A stretch of 64,000 nucleotides of DNA. It comes from Faeciplasma sp900553675. GTDB lineage: Bacteria > Bacillota > Clostridia > Oscillospirales > Ruminococcaceae. The notes below the pieces were generated by a model. That model was not told the DNA's origin. It made no database searches and saw only the letters and a program-made list of their open reading frames with translations. Location: NCBI GenBank assembly GCA_958428235.1, contig CAUAFG010000004.1:1-64000 (forward strand), in the 5' to 3' direction. Shown one piece after another: positions 50,953-61,116 of the stretch (the stretch's first letter is position 1; each line of letters opens with the position of its first letter). Position numbers and translations under genes: made by a program.

Positions 50953-51633
50953 ATGAATCGTGAAAACAAAGAAGAGAAATCCGGTGCCGCACACCGTGTT
51001 GCAACGGTCGTCGGAGCGGTTCTGTGCGTGATACTTCTGCCTATCCTTATAATAAATGTCACCCTGATAATAAGAAGCTTCACCAACCGCGATGAGGTCC
51101 CGAGCGCCGGCGGAATATTCCCGCTGATAGTTCTCACCGATTCGATGTATCCCGATATTCAAAGCGGCGATCTGATATTCTGTCACACAGAAGAACCCGA
51201 AAATATTAAAATCGGGGACTATATTGCTTTCTTCGACCCTGCGGGCAACGGAACAAGCATAGTAACCCACTCGGTTGTGGGAATCTCCGAGCAGAACGGC
51301 GGAATTGCCTGGATAACACGCGGTATTGCCAACAATGCCGACGATACCATGCCGGTTCCTGCGGATAAGCTTGTCGGGGTTTACAAGTCGAGGATTTCCA
51401 AGCTTGGAAACGTTGTAATGTTTATGCAGACCACTGCGGGTCTTATAGTCTGCGTGGTATGCCCGATACTTCTGCTTGTCTTGTGGGATATTTTCCGCAG
51501 AAGAAGCTATGAGAAAAACAGGCAGGATGATACCGAAGCCTTAATGCGCGAGCTTGAAGAGCTGCGGGCGCAGAAGGCGGCGGAAGCAAAGTCCCAGCGC
51601 GAAACAGAAAAAGAAAAAACGTCTGCAACCTAA
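50953..51633 (+). CDS. sipW: SipW-type signal peptidase I
   Basis: The 226-residue protein has an N-terminal membrane helix (about residues 17-40), catalytic Ser in LTDSMYPDIQSGDLI, a His in IVTHSVVG in place of the bacterial Lys, a C-terminal membrane helix (LIVCVVCPILLLVLWDIF) and a charged coiled-coil tail. Ser-His chemistry is the mark of SipW/ER-type enzymes that process TasA-like matrix proteins, four of which follow. The ATG with GGGGAG 11 bp upstream is the likely start. Confidence 0.9.
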   Translation: MNRENKEEKSGAAHRVATVVGAVLCVILLPILIINVTLIIRSFTNRDEVPSAGGIFPLIVLTDSMYPDIQSGDLIFCHTEEPENIKIGDYIAFFDPAGNGTSIVTHSVVGISEQNGGIAWITRGIANNADDTMPVPADKLVGVYKSRISKLGNVVMFMQTTAGLIVCVVCPILLLVLWDIFRRRSYEKNRQDDTEALMRELEELRAQKAAEAKSQRETEKEKTSAT

Positions 51634-51791
51634 GGTTCACCTCCGCGGCGGGCAGCTGCGGATTTGAATATATAAAAGAATACCTGATTCCGTCAGGCTT
51701 TGCGGTGCCGAAAAGTACCGCTCAGAACCGGCGAAACCGGTTAATATGCCGTTTCACACCGTTCGGCATGATTATGAAAGGAGAATGAATT

Positions 51792-52907
51792 ATGAAGAAA
51801 AACAGAATGCTTCGTATGGCTTCCGCGCTGCTTATTCTCACTCTTCTGACTACCAGCGTTATCGGAGGTACATTTGCAAAGTATGTTTCCGAGGGCTCGG
51901 TAAGTGATACTGCGCGTGTTGCCAAGTGGGGCGTTGAAATTAAGACAAGTGGCACGCTTTATAGTGATGCGTATGCGAAAAAATCTGATGATACTGGCAC
52001 AAGTAATTTGCCGGCGACTTGGGCAGCGAATCCCACTGCTGATAGCATAACTGTTGCAGCTTCCACTCAGAATGACAATATAGTTGCCCCCGGAACAAAG
52101 AGTTATGCAGATGGTCTTAACTTCAGCATTTCTGGAAAGCCTGAGGTTGCTGTTAAGGTTAGCACAACTATTGAAGCTGAGGATATTTTCCTTGCAAAGG
52201 GTACTTATGGTGTGCTTGTTCCTGTTGTAGTTGATAATACGGATAGCTTGCATACTATTATTAAATCAAGCGGTACTGTATATAGTATTGCCAAAACTTC
52301 ACCTTCTGGGTATGCTAAAGTAGCAGATAATGCCGCTTATTCTTCCGATAACAACTATTATATTCTTACCAATAAAGTTGATGTTGGCGACGATGGATAT
52401 TTCCCAGTGAAGTATAAACTCACTCAGGGAACTACTGAAGTTACCGATAAGAAAGCAATAGATGCTGCATTGGAATTTGTAAAGAAGCTTGATTCAAATA
52501 AGAACGCAGATAGCACTTACGATTACAAAGTTAGCTATACAGCTAATGGTAGCGTTATTAAAGCAAATACTGACTCAAGCAATACTACTAATGGCTTTGC
52601 GAATGAGAAGTTAGAATGGGCATGGGCATATGAATCAGGTAGTGATGATACTACTAAAAAAGCAACCGATGCCAAAGACACCCTACTTGGCGATTTGATG
52701 GCTATGAGAGCGGCGAAGGCAGCAAGTGGTAATGTTGATTATGTAGTAGTTGGTATTGCTACTGATACTACTACTGGCAATGAAACCATCACCGCACTTG
52801 AAGTTCAAACAGCTGCTGATGATTACACTGTAAAGAAGGGCAATGATGTCGTTGCCAACCTCCGCACTCTGTTCAACATCACCCTCAAGGTAGAACAGGT
52901 CGACTAA
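51792..52907 (+). CDS. SipW-dependent TasA/camelysin-like surface protein A
   Basis: The 371-residue protein has the typical SipW-dependent N-terminus: a long hydrophobic stretch, then GGTFAKYVSEGSVSDTARVAKWGVEI, where cleavage is expected near the Ala-Lys-Tyr. The rest is a beta-rich, Thr/Ser/Asp-rich exported protein. It is probably a fibre-forming matrix or surface subunit (inference from TasA). AAAGGAG precedes the ATG. Codon use is richer in A/T than in the neighbouring genes. A strong hairpin follows, likely setting this subunit's transcript level above the distal genes. Confidence 0.85.
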   Translation: MKKNRMLRMASALLILTLLTTSVIGGTFAKYVSEGSVSDTARVAKWGVEIKTSGTLYSDAYAKKSDDTGTSNLPATWAANPTADSITVAASTQNDNIVAPGTKSYADGLNFSISGKPEVAVKVSTTIEAEDIFLAKGTYGVLVPVVVDNTDSLHTIIKSSGTVYSIAKTSPSGYAKVADNAAYSSDNNYYILTNKVDVGDDGYFPVKYKLTQGTTEVTDKKAIDAALEFVKKLDSNKNADSTYDYKVSYTANGSVIKANTDSSNTTNGFANEKLEWAWAYESGSDDTTKKATDAKDTLLGDLMAMRAAKAASGNVDYVVVGIATDTTTGNETITALEVQTAADDYTVKKGNDVVANLRTLFNITLKVEQVD

Positions 52908-52944
52908 TTCACCCCAAACGGGACTGCAAAAAGCATTTAAATGT

Positions 52945-52992
52945 CAGCCCCTCCTTTCCCATAGCGGCGGAGGGAGGGGCTGTAACTTTTTA
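52945..52992 (+). terminator. Terminator or attenuator after subunit A
   Basis: The stem CAGCCCCTCC/GGGAGGGGCTG is followed by CTTTTT-rich sequence. It lies inside the surface operon, so read-through probably feeds the later genes. Confidence 0.75.
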
Positions 52993-53048
52993 AAAAAGTG
53001 CTTGAGGGCTTTTCCTTTTACTAAAACAAAGATGGGAGGTCGGGGCTT

Positions 53049-54242
53049 ATGCGGAGCCGTATACGGAGCAATAAAAACACAGCTTCCCGCCGCAGTGGGC
53101 AGCGCAGGTCGGTAGTTATTCCAACGCTTTGCGCTTTGCTTATGGGTGGGGCTGTGTTAAGCACGGTTATGCTTGGCGAAAGCCTTGGCAGAGTCACCCC
53201 GAAACAGACCGACGTTATCTTTCTTGTCCCGCCGAGTAAGTCGGCGCCTTTAGCCGGCAATGCCGAAACCGTGTATATCAATCCGGCTTCCGTCTCCGAA
53301 ATCGAAGACCCCTCCGCTGTTCTTGCCCAAAGGGAGATCCGCACCTATGAAAACAGAAACCCTGCGGATTATGCCGGCGGCACCAAGCTTAAAACCGTGT
53401 CGGAGGCAATGAAGGAGTATTACAGCAGCCGAAATTCAGGCGCGGGTTCGTCCGGCATGAACATTTACGGCGATCTTGACGTTACCGACGGCAATATCAG
53501 GTGGGACAGCAAAACCGGCGTCGACCTGTTCAAAAAATCATACGGCGGCACCGCCGAGTCGCTGAACGGCGACAAGGTTATCGCCCCGGGAACATCAAAT
53601 TATTACGATTTTACAGTTGAAAACAACGGCAACATCCCGCTTGATTATACAATATCAATCGAGGTGGACGCCTTTCCATATGAAAACGAAGCCGCTTTAA
53701 GGCTTCCGCTCGAGTGGCGACTTGTCGATGAAAACGGCAGGGATATAACCGGCTGGAAGACCTATACCAACAGCACCGGCAGCCTTTTTTCGAGGACGCT
53801 TGATATATACAGCTATGACGACTATACCATAGAATGGCGCTGGCAGTTTGAGCGCGGCGATGATGAGTATGATACCTATATGGGCAATCTATCCACCGAA
53901 AGCCTTGTCGGCGTGGACGCGACAATATATGTCAGCGCAGAGCAAAGTGCCGGTTGGACTCCGCCTGTGCCTCCCGCACCCGACGAGCCGGATATCACCC
54001 CGCCGGACGATCTGGACAATCCCGATTTGTCTCAGTCGAACGACGACGAGCTTATCCGCGGCAATCCCGAATACAGGGGTCAGCCGCAGTCTGCAAGCCG
54101 CGTGGAAAGCAATGCGGACGGCGCTCACACAATAGTTTATACAGTAATACTGGCGGCTTCGCTGATAGGACTTTTAATCGTCTTTGTAACAGCCGTTGTA
54201 AGAAGAAAGCACAGCAATGAAAACACCGATGAACAAAGCTGA
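53049..54242 (+). CDS. TasA-like surface protein B with C-terminal membrane anchor
   Basis: The 397-residue protein has a basic N-terminus and a membrane/signal helix (VVIPTLCALLMGGAVLSTVML), a long middle part with the TasA-like module VIAPGTSNYYDFTVENNGNIPLDYTISIEVD, a proline/aspartate linker (WTPPVPPAPDEPDITPPDD) and a C-terminal membrane helix (VYTVILAASLIGLLIVFVTAVV) with basic tail. It is probably the cell-bound anchor or base subunit of the fibre, similar in logic to TapA (inference). GGGAGGT precedes the ATG. Its end overlaps the second signal peptidase gene by 26 bp. Confidence 0.75.
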   Translation: MRSRIRSNKNTASRRSGQRRSVVIPTLCALLMGGAVLSTVMLGESLGRVTPKQTDVIFLVPPSKSAPLAGNAETVYINPASVSEIEDPSAVLAQREIRTYENRNPADYAGGTKLKTVSEAMKEYYSSRNSGAGSSGMNIYGDLDVTDGNIRWDSKTGVDLFKKSYGGTAESLNGDKVIAPGTSNYYDFTVENNGNIPLDYTISIEVDAFPYENEAALRLPLEWRLVDENGRDITGWKTYTNSTGSLFSRTLDIYSYDDYTIEWRWQFERGDDEYDTYMGNLSTESLVGVDATIYVSAEQSAGWTPPVPPAPDEPDITPPDDLDNPDLSQSNDDELIRGNPEYRGQPQSASRVESNADGAHTIVYTVILAASLIGLLIVFVTAVVRRKHSNENTDEQS

Positions 54243-54828
54243 CGGCAGACCGGCACAACCCAAGAAGGGACTGTCAAGGGTTTTTCGCATCCTGTTGGCA
54301 GTTGTCGCGGGGCTGATACTTGGCTTGAACCTGTATCGCTGGAACGCCTCATCGCTTGCCGGAAACGCTCTGCCTATGCCCTTCGGAACCGGCGCGGCGG
54401 TGGTGCTTTCGGGAAGTATGTCTCCGGCGCTGGAGGTGGACGATCTTGTTATCGTCCGCGCAAGAAGCAGCTATGAAGTCGGCGATGTTGTGGTTTACCA
54501 GTCAGGCAAGGATTTAATCGTTCACAGAATTATCGAGATAAACGGCAGCGAAATCATCACCAAGGGCGACGCTAACCAATCCGCCGACAGCCCAATAAGC
54601 ATCAGCGCGATAAAGGGCGAGGTTGCGGTTAAGCTTTCGGGAGCCGGTGTGGTGGTAAACTTTCTTAAGATGCCTGCGGTGGGGATAGTACTGCTTATCG
54701 GAGCGTTTGTGCTGATGGAGCAGTCCTTCCGCTCGGAAAAGCGTTCGGACGATGAAAAGCTCGACGAAATCAAGGAGGAAATCCGCAGACTAAAGCAAGA
54801 GCTTGATTCGGGTTCGGAGGATAAATAG
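54217..54828 (+). CDS. Second SipW-type signal peptidase I
   Basis: The 203-residue protein has an N-terminal membrane helix (about residues 22-42), catalytic Ser in VVLSGSMSPALEVDDLVIV, His in DLIVHRIIEI, a second helix (AVGIVLLIGAFVLM) and a charged coiled-coil tail. It is a different branch from the first SipW (low similarity outside the motifs). Two such enzymes in one operon suggest separate substrates. The start overlaps protein B, with only a weak ribosome site, so coupling is likely. Confidence 0.9.
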   Translation: MKTPMNKADGRPAQPKKGLSRVFRILLAVVAGLILGLNLYRWNASSLAGNALPMPFGTGAAVVLSGSMSPALEVDDLVIVRARSSYEVGDVVVYQSGKDLIVHRIIEINGSEIITKGDANQSADSPISISAIKGEVAVKLSGAGVVVNFLKMPAVGIVLLIGAFVLMEQSFRSEKRSDDEKLDEIKEEIRRLKQELDSGSEDK

Positions 54829-54857
54829 CCGTCTGGCGGGAAGGCAGGGGAATTGGC

Positions 54858-55445
54858 TTGCGGCGAAGATCATTTAATTTTAAAAACCTTATACTGCAAA
54901 CAGCCTGTATTCTGCTGGTGATGGTACTTGTTTCCACCATGATGGTGAGCAGGCTTTATGCCCGTTACACAGCTTCCGGCTCTTCCAGTGACGGTGCAAG
55001 AACAGCGGCATTTGTGTTTGTTGCCAAGGATAGCAATGCAAACAGCACCTATCTTAATTTAAGCGGAATTACAAAGCCTGGCGACAAAGAAGAATATACA
55101 TTTACCGTAAGCAATTTCAGTGGAAATTCCGTCAGCGAAACTGCGCTTGATTGTATCATATCTCTTCAGCTGAACGGCAGTATGCCGCTGAAATGTACTA
55201 TCACTGATAACGATGACTCTACAGCAGTGCCGATACTGTCAGCTGATATGGCGGACAGTTCTGTGACAAGCTTGCCGCTAAGCAGGAGTAAGACGATATC
55301 ATCGGCGTTTCAGCCTTCTCAAAAGAAAACATACACCTACACACTTACGGTTGAATGGCCGGAAGCTCAAAACGATGCAAAGTATGCTTCAAGAAGCGCG
55401 GCGGCAGAGGTTATTCTGACCGTATCGGCTCAGCAGGTCGATTAA
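54858..55445 (+). CDS. TasA-like surface protein C
   Basis: The 195-residue protein has a hydrophobic segment (LILQTACILLVMVLVSTMMV) then RLYARYTASGSSSDGARTAAFVF, a SipW-dependent style processing region, and a TasA-like beta domain with KPGDKEEYTFTVSNFSG. The start is a TTG with AGGGG 7 bp upstream; no in-frame ATG precedes the signal region. It probably forms a minor subunit. Confidence 0.78.
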   Translation: MRRRSFNFKNLILQTACILLVMVLVSTMMVSRLYARYTASGSSSDGARTAAFVFVAKDSNANSTYLNLSGITKPGDKEEYTFTVSNFSGNSVSETALDCIISLQLNGSMPLKCTITDNDDSTAVPILSADMADSSVTSLPLSRSKTISSAFQPSQKKTYTYTLTVEWPEAQNDAKYASRSAAAEVILTVSAQQVD

Positions 55446-55458
55446 AGGAGTATTATTT

Positions 55459-56262
55459 ATGCAAGGCATAAGGAAAGTCTTCAGCAATAAGCGCTCGAGG
55501 ATTATATTAATATCTATAGCTGCGGTATGCGCGGCCGTTATCGCTGTGGGCGGCGTTATGGCTAAGTATATCGCTTCAAATTATCAGCGCGCAGAAATGG
55601 AGTCTGCGCACTTTCACATAAGCTCGGATTATCTTGACGATACGGTTGATGCTCCGGAATACAAGCTTGTCGACCTGAAAGACGGCTTTGATATCCACCT
55701 GTATAATTACGAGCTGGATAACATCGAACTGCTTTCAGCAATGGATATAAGCTATAAGATTCAAGCAGAAAACGCAGTTGTTGAGAGCGTAAAAACGAGC
55801 GATGGAAGTAAAGTAGCGGCTAATGAAAATGTATATACACTATCCAATTCAGCGGAAAAGACGCATCATGTAATACATATTAAGCCTAAGGATGACTTGG
55901 CAAAGGACGATAAAATCACGGTCACTTTAACGTCAACCTCGCCATATAAGAAAATTCTTAAAGCAATCTTTATGGCAAAGTATAATAACGTGCCGGAATA
56001 TAATATAAAAGATAATGTTGACGGCACAGTCCTGATAACTGTGCTTGCCAATGAATACTCAGGTAATATAACAGTCAACTGGGATAAGGATAAATACTCT
56101 CCGGACAATACAAATAAGCTGATGAGCGGATGGACGGATGCTGTTTCATCGGGAAAATTTGCGGCAGAGGAAAATCACGAATACGAGCTGCTGTTTTTCA
56201 AGAAAACTGGTGATAATTATTCAGAATCCATCGGGACAGGAGCAACAATTAACTTGAACTGA
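55459..56262 (+). CDS. TasA-like surface protein D
   Basis: The 267-residue protein has a basic N-terminus, a hydrophobic helix (IILISIAAVCAAVIAVGGVMAKY), then a Ser/Asp-rich beta domain (HFHISSDYLDDTVDAPEYKL...). The VMAKYIASNY segment is the expected processing region. It lies 13 bp after protein C and behind AAAGGAG. A leader of about 110 bp separates it from the giant adhesin. Role inferred from the operon only. Confidence 0.78.
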   Translation: MQGIRKVFSNKRSRIILISIAAVCAAVIAVGGVMAKYIASNYQRAEMESAHFHISSDYLDDTVDAPEYKLVDLKDGFDIHLYNYELDNIELLSAMDISYKIQAENAVVESVKTSDGSKVAANENVYTLSNSAEKTHHVIHIKPKDDLAKDDKITVTLTSTSPYKKILKAIFMAKYNNVPEYNIKDNVDGTVLITVLANEYSGNITVNWDKDKYSPDNTNKLMSGWTDAVSSGKFAAEENHEYELLFFKKTGDNYSESIGTGATINLN

Positions 56263-56371
56263 TATGGTCAGGTTTGAAATCAAAGCTTTCAAACAACAGA
56301 TTTGTGCGTTTTGTGCCAATACGGCGCAAAGCCGCAGCAGATTTTAGCTTGCATGAAAGGCATGGTTATAT

Positions 56372-57310
56372 ATGAAGCAAAGAAGCAAATTAAGGGGTGT
56401 TTTTTTCAAGAGGGCGCTTTCTTTAACGCTTGCCATATCGCTGATTATAAGCAATTATGCTGTCAGCGGAGTTTTGGCACAGACGGTTTCTCAGGATACC
56501 GAGCCGGCTGTCACATCGACCCCGATTATATCGGATGAATCCACTGAGCCTTCAACGCAGACTCCCACTCAGCCGTTGTATGCAGAAAATACCGACGCTA
56601 TAGCGGATGAAGGCGTTTCCGCAACAGAATCAGGCACCGCAGCTGATACTAATCCCACGGCAACGAGCGAAAGCATACCCACCACTGCAAGCGATACTAT
56701 TGCCGCTCCGGATGGTACTACCACCGATCCGGCAGTTACCATGCCGCCCGCTGATGTTTCGGGCGAGCTTACCGACGTTTCTGTAACGGAAGTACCGGGC
56801 GATGTCACCGATACCCCAATCACGGATGATTCGGGTGAAGTCACCGATTCCATCTTCACAGATGAGCCTGCAGACATAACCGACGTTGAGGAGCCGTCAG
56901 CCGATGGCGCTGCCGATTCCACAGATGAAACACTGGCTTCTGACGGAGCTGAAATTACAGATCCTGTTAACGGCACTGTAATAGATTTCAGCACCTATCA
57001 GACGTATCCTTTATATATCTACAGCAATCTGGACTATTCAAATGCAAGCAATGTCTCAACAAAGAGCAGCGGAAAATATTATATTACCGGCACAAATAAT
57101 TTCAATTCAATAATAGTAGGTAACCAAGCTGGCTATCCGACTTCTCCTGATATCCCCATAACGATTTCAGGGCTCAACATGCGTGGAGAATTGCAGATTA
57201 ATCCGATCGGCGAAGGCAGCAAAGTGATACTCACTGCTGCTGAGTCCCACATAGGCTCTATTACTGTTGCGGACGGTGCCAACCTTGTCTTAAATCTTAC
57301 GGCACTTTGA
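56372..57310 (+). CDS. Giant surface adhesin, segment 1 (signal peptide, acidic linker, start of beta region)
   Basis: The first 312 residues have a signal peptide (RALSLTLAISLIISNYAVSGVLAQ), a long Thr/Ser/Asp/Pro-rich linker (about residues 40-200) typical of wall-spanning proteins, then a repetitive beta region (YPLYIYSNLDYSNAS...). The frame stops at 57310, but the protein continues in the next frame if one G is added to the GG at 57301-57302 (NLTG-TLNVGSIS). It is the last gene of the surface locus; GAAAGG lies 11 bp upstream. Confidence 0.85.
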   Translation: MKQRSKLRGVFFKRALSLTLAISLIISNYAVSGVLAQTVSQDTEPAVTSTPIISDESTEPSTQTPTQPLYAENTDAIADEGVSATESGTAADTNPTATSESIPTTASDTIAAPDGTTTDPAVTMPPADVSGELTDVSVTEVPGDVTDTPITDDSGEVTDSIFTDEPADITDVEEPSADGAADSTDETLASDGAEITDPVNGTVIDFSTYQTYPLYIYSNLDYSNASNVSTKSSGKYYITGTNNFNSIIVGNQAGYPTSPDIPITISGLNMRGELQINPIGEGSKVILTAAESHIGSITVADGANLVLNLTAL

Positions 57311-58296
57311 ATGTTGGCTCTATCAGCCTTGGAGCGGGAAGCACGCTTACGATAACAGGCGGCGGCACTCTTAATGTCACTGGTGCCTTTACAAGTAAGG
57401 GAAGTATTTCAATTAATGGCGGAACAATAAATGCAAATGCAGGTATTTCCGCTGTTAGTTTGTCGCTCTCCAGAGCTAATGTATCTGCAACTACTAGTTG
57501 CAGCATAACAGCATCAGAAATGCTTTCAATGGAAAGCAGCACGGTTGCAAACGCTGCCTTATTTGGATTCGATAACAGCGCATCCGGTCCGAGAACCCTC
57601 ATACTCAGCGGAAACAATATTATCAATCATGTTGAAAGAGTCGGATGCTCCGAAAACTACAACGCACGGGTTACGGTAAGCGGCATTGATACTGTTTTAA
57701 GCCACAGTGGAAACATAGCATATTACTGTGATTATACTATAGTTTACCAATCGCTCGACGACGATACTTTTGAGCCGGAAGGTGATTGCGCCTCTACATA
57801 CAGAGTAGAAAGCCACATAGGCGGCACCGGAAGCAAGATATGCGGATATCATACTGACAGTGGATTTAAGCAAGCTGCGTTTGTAGCTTTGCCGGAATAT
57901 ACAAAAGACGGCTACAATTACATGGGCTGGAGAATTGCTGATGGCGGAGAAGCTGTTAAAGAGCTTACAACTCAGTCCGGCAATTTAATCCTTACTCCGG
58001 TGATGGAGCCGATGGATGTTACAATCAAGCTTGATCTGGGCTTTGACCCCGATATATACAACAGCGACCAGGATGAAAGCGGAAATCTCCCGCAAAGAAC
58101 AAGTGAAGTGAAAGCGAAGGTAGACGAAGAGCCGTGCTTCCAACGCCTTTCCGATTCGGATATAAGTTTAACGGCTGGAAAATCAGCGATACTAATATCT
58201 TGCCCGTGCCTTTGGAAGGTCAGAGCACAAGCTATACAGTTTTGTATGGAGACTGCAACGTGGTGGAAGATGGCAGTCTCAGCATTAATATGGTAG
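57307..58296 (+). CDS. Giant surface adhesin, segment 2 (beta-helix-like and first InlB-type repeat)
   Basis: This frame continues with Gly/Thr/Ser-rich short repeats (GAGSTLTITGGGTLNVTG) that suggest a beta-helix, then a Listeria-Bacteroides (InlB B) repeat, ALPEYTKDGYNYMGWRIADGG. True homology ends near 58132, where the frame becomes nonsense; one extra C in the CC at 58132-58133 leads into segment 3. The tail from there to 58296 is probably not translated in vivo. Confidence 0.75.
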   Translation: MNVGSISLGAGSTLTITGGGTLNVTGAFTSKGSISINGGTINANAGISAVSLSLSRANVSATTSCSITASEMLSMESSTVANAALFGFDNSASGPRTLILSGNNIINHVERVGCSENYNARVTVSGIDTVLSHSGNIAYYCDYTIVYQSLDDDTFEPEGDCASTYRVESHIGGTGSKICGYHTDSGFKQAAFVALPEYTKDGYNYMGWRIADGGEAVKELTTQSGNLILTPVMEPMDVTIKLDLGFDPDIYNSDQDESGNLPQRTSEVKAKVDEEPCFQRLSDSDISLTAGKSAILISCPCLWKVRAQAIQFCMETATWWKMAVSALIW

Positions 58297-61019
58297 CTAC
58301 ATGGGTGCCTGATAAGTTTAATATCACCCTGTTCCTTGGTTCTGATGTTAAAAATGATGAGAATCTGCTTATATCCTTTGATGGAGGAAGCACATACCAA
58401 AATTACAAAGGGATAACTATAGATATAACAGGCGGATATGATGCGGTTTCCGGAGCTACTGCAGAAAATAAAGTAACAATTGATGATCGTTCAGTTATTT
58501 TCAGCGGTCAGATTACCTATGGTCAGAGTATATACAGTTATTTAAGCTGGGCATTTAAAGATTTGCCTAGTGAAGACAGTTTACCGATTTTACAGGATAG
58601 CAGCGATGACGGAACGGCTCAGACCTTCAACGGCTGGAAGTCGCAAGCCACCAATCAGCTGATTTCGGGCAGCTCAACATTCCAGTATGGCGACAATGGT
58701 ATGCTTGCACCTCCGGCAAACACAACTCTTGCCGATTATCAGAAATCACTCCATAATGCAAACCTGACAATAGCGGCCATTTGGGGAGTTATGAGCTACA
58801 ATCTTACTCTGCCTGAAACTATGCCCACAGGCTGGAGCCTTTCCTATACCGATAAATCCGGCGAGATAAAGACAATAAATTCTTCTGCCGCTGCCGGTGT
58901 AATTTCTGTTCCGAAGGGAAGCGTTGTAACTCTTACCACACCCTCCACAAATCCGCAGAATTTCTCTTTGTGGTCTTTTAATCCGACTAAAGCCGGAAAC
59001 GGTACCAAAATATTCCCGACGGAAAACGAATATCGTCCTGGCAACCCCAGTATTACATACACCTTTGAGATGCCCGCATACGACGTAACCGCGAAATACG
59101 GCAAGGGCAAGGAAATCTATATCGACATTGCAAAAAGCCCGATTATGTTTAAAACCGACGTTGAGCACAACAATCGCAGAATCAGCGGCTTTTGGTATGC
59201 GGATGTGATTGATGAGCTTACTCCGATGTTCAAGGATGATACTAAGATTCTTGATGGCACAAAGCAGGATGGCACCCATATCACTGAAGGAGCATATTTC
59301 TATCAGTGGAACTTTTCGGATAAATTCTGTGTGACAAGTAATAATGTTGCAACTAAGAATCAGCTTACGCTTGTAAATGCTCTTACCGGCGGAATATATC
59401 TTAAAGACGTAAATCTTGAAATGCGCGAGGCATATATAAACAACGCTGTCGGAAACGCTGTTAATAATGTAGACTGCAATATTACAAAGGATTCTAACAG
59501 TCCCATTTACTATACTCCGGAAGAAATTTATGAAAAACAGTTACAACTGGCAGACTGCGCAAACATTGTTGTTGATAACCAAACTCAGCAAGCCTACGAT
59601 ACAAAGCTTTATTTTGTCGGAACGAATAACATTGTCGGCGCGATAATGCCGGATGTGCTGAGATCGCGTGATCTTAATCATAATAATTTGTATATTTATG
59701 GTACAAATCGCAGAGACACGGCAAAGCTTGGCACGGCTTTCGGCAACTTTGATCAGGTTATTGAAAATATAACAATCAATGAATACACAAAAGGAAATTC
59801 AAGCCAAGAATTCAACTATTTAATTTATTACAGCAACTGGAATTTGGTAATGCGAAACGCTACAATCGAAGCCCCGCACAAGATTATTTACATCGGATAT
59901 GGAACCGAAGCAAATACGCAGATTATAGATTCGACGATAGATGTTTACAGCTTTATGAACTATTACAAGCTGGATTGTGACGATACCTACCTGCGTGTTC
60001 GTGAAAATTTAAGGCTTGGCTGGAGAGAACTTTATCTGCAAAATAAATCAAAGGTTGTAGTAGACGGCAATGTAGAATATAACTATCAGCACTGGAGTCG
60101 AAGTGGTAAAATGACGGATGGCTCGGATTGCTGGCTGATAGTAAAGGGCAACAGGTGTGATCTTTCCAATTATACATGGAACTCGGGCACCCTTGTTTGC
60201 AATGCCCTGATATTCGGTCGCTGCGGCGGCATTACCGGCGGCACGGTTGTTACAAACCAGATTTTAAGCCAACCGGTAGGCTTTTGGAAATATGGTGACG
60301 TAAATGGCAAATTAGGCTATTATCAGCACGAGACGGGCAACAAACAAACCGAAAGGGCAAGGGCAAATAATGATAACTATCCCTTTACTGTGCTTTCTCA
60401 GGCGACAAATACCATTGAAGACTTTACTTTCGGCGGCGACACAATCGCTAGCAAAATCTATTTATTGGGTTATTATAAAACGCGGAATGATGCTACTTCT
60501 GACAAACCTCAGACTTCAATGGGAAATACCAATAATAATTATTATGATTACACAGTAAAGGCGACAGATGAAGGCAACCCTGTAAAGCAGTTTATAGAAA
60601 GCCTTTATGACGCAACAACCGGTGACATTCATCCTGATCCATTGTTAGATACCGCAGCGGTGGAACAAGCTGTTAAAGCAAGCGTCTTGACAGATAAAGA
60701 GTGCGTGGTTTGGGGCAACAGCACCTACAACGACGACTCGCGCAGCCGTACCGTTAAGATTTCCGGTAATGTGGAAATCTATGCGGCTGGCAACATCACC
60801 TTCTTTAATGATACAATAGTCAGCGGAGGAAAGGTTTACTGCAATGGCAGCTTCGGCACCAAGGGCGATTTGACCGTGTCCGGATCGGCAGATATCACCG
60901 CAGAAACGGTCGGAAATGCCTATAATCTTACCACCACCCTGAGCGACGGCTCTGTCCGCTGGAGAAGAACGGATATTCAAAGCGGGCACTATCACCGCAC
61001 AACGCATCGGAGCTTTTGA
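58134..61019 (+). CDS. Giant surface adhesin, segment 3 (central region)
   Basis: About 950 residues begin within an InlB-type repeat (FRFGYKFNGWKISDTN) and pass through further beta-rich modules and regularly spaced Asn/Gly/Thr stretches suggesting a long beta-solenoid. At the end, SDGSVRWRRTDIQ is followed by a frame break near 60979-60981: removing one A joins QAGTITAQRIGAF in the next frame. It is not an independent gene; it has no ribosome site. Confidence 0.75.
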   Translation: MLPTPFRFGYKFNGWKISDTNILPVPLEGQSTSYTVLYGDCNVVEDGSLSINMVATWVPDKFNITLFLGSDVKNDENLLISFDGGSTYQNYKGITIDITGGYDAVSGATAENKVTIDDRSVIFSGQITYGQSIYSYLSWAFKDLPSEDSLPILQDSSDDGTAQTFNGWKSQATNQLISGSSTFQYGDNGMLAPPANTTLADYQKSLHNANLTIAAIWGVMSYNLTLPETMPTGWSLSYTDKSGEIKTINSSAAAGVISVPKGSVVTLTTPSTNPQNFSLWSFNPTKAGNGTKIFPTENEYRPGNPSITYTFEMPAYDVTAKYGKGKEIYIDIAKSPIMFKTDVEHNNRRISGFWYADVIDELTPMFKDDTKILDGTKQDGTHITEGAYFYQWNFSDKFCVTSNNVATKNQLTLVNALTGGIYLKDVNLEMREAYINNAVGNAVNNVDCNITKDSNSPIYYTPEEIYEKQLQLADCANIVVDNQTQQAYDTKLYFVGTNNIVGAIMPDVLRSRDLNHNNLYIYGTNRRDTAKLGTAFGNFDQVIENITINEYTKGNSSQEFNYLIYYSNWNLVMRNATIEAPHKIIYIGYGTEANTQIIDSTIDVYSFMNYYKLDCDDTYLRVRENLRLGWRELYLQNKSKVVVDGNVEYNYQHWSRSGKMTDGSDCWLIVKGNRCDLSNYTWNSGTLVCNALIFGRCGGITGGTVVTNQILSQPVGFWKYGDVNGKLGYYQHETGNKQTERARANNDNYPFTVLSQATNTIEDFTFGGDTIASKIYLLGYYKTRNDATSDKPQTSMGNTNNNYYDYTVKATDEGNPVKQFIESLYDATTGDIHPDPLLDTAAVEQAVKASVLTDKECVVWGNSTYNDDSRSRTVKISGNVEIYAAGNITFFNDTIVSGGKVYCNGSFGTKGDLTVSGSADITAETVGNAYNLTTTLSDGSVRWRRTDIQSGHYHRTTHRSF

Positions 61020-61116
61020 AAATGTTCACACTGTATCAGGAACAATAGACGCTCGCAGTACTGTTACTATATCGGACACAGTTAAAATAATTGACACGCC
61101 CACAATAGCTCATGAT

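Noticed and set aside
52945..52992. End of the surface operon at the strong hairpin
   Set aside because: The next genes follow at short distance with overlapping or close spacing and the same function class, so partial read-through is more plausible than a true end.
56263..56371. Possible c-di-GMP (GEMM) riboswitch before the giant adhesin, because of GCGCAAAGCCGCAG
   Set aside because: Only this short fragment matches; the second half of the motif and a proper closing stem are missing.
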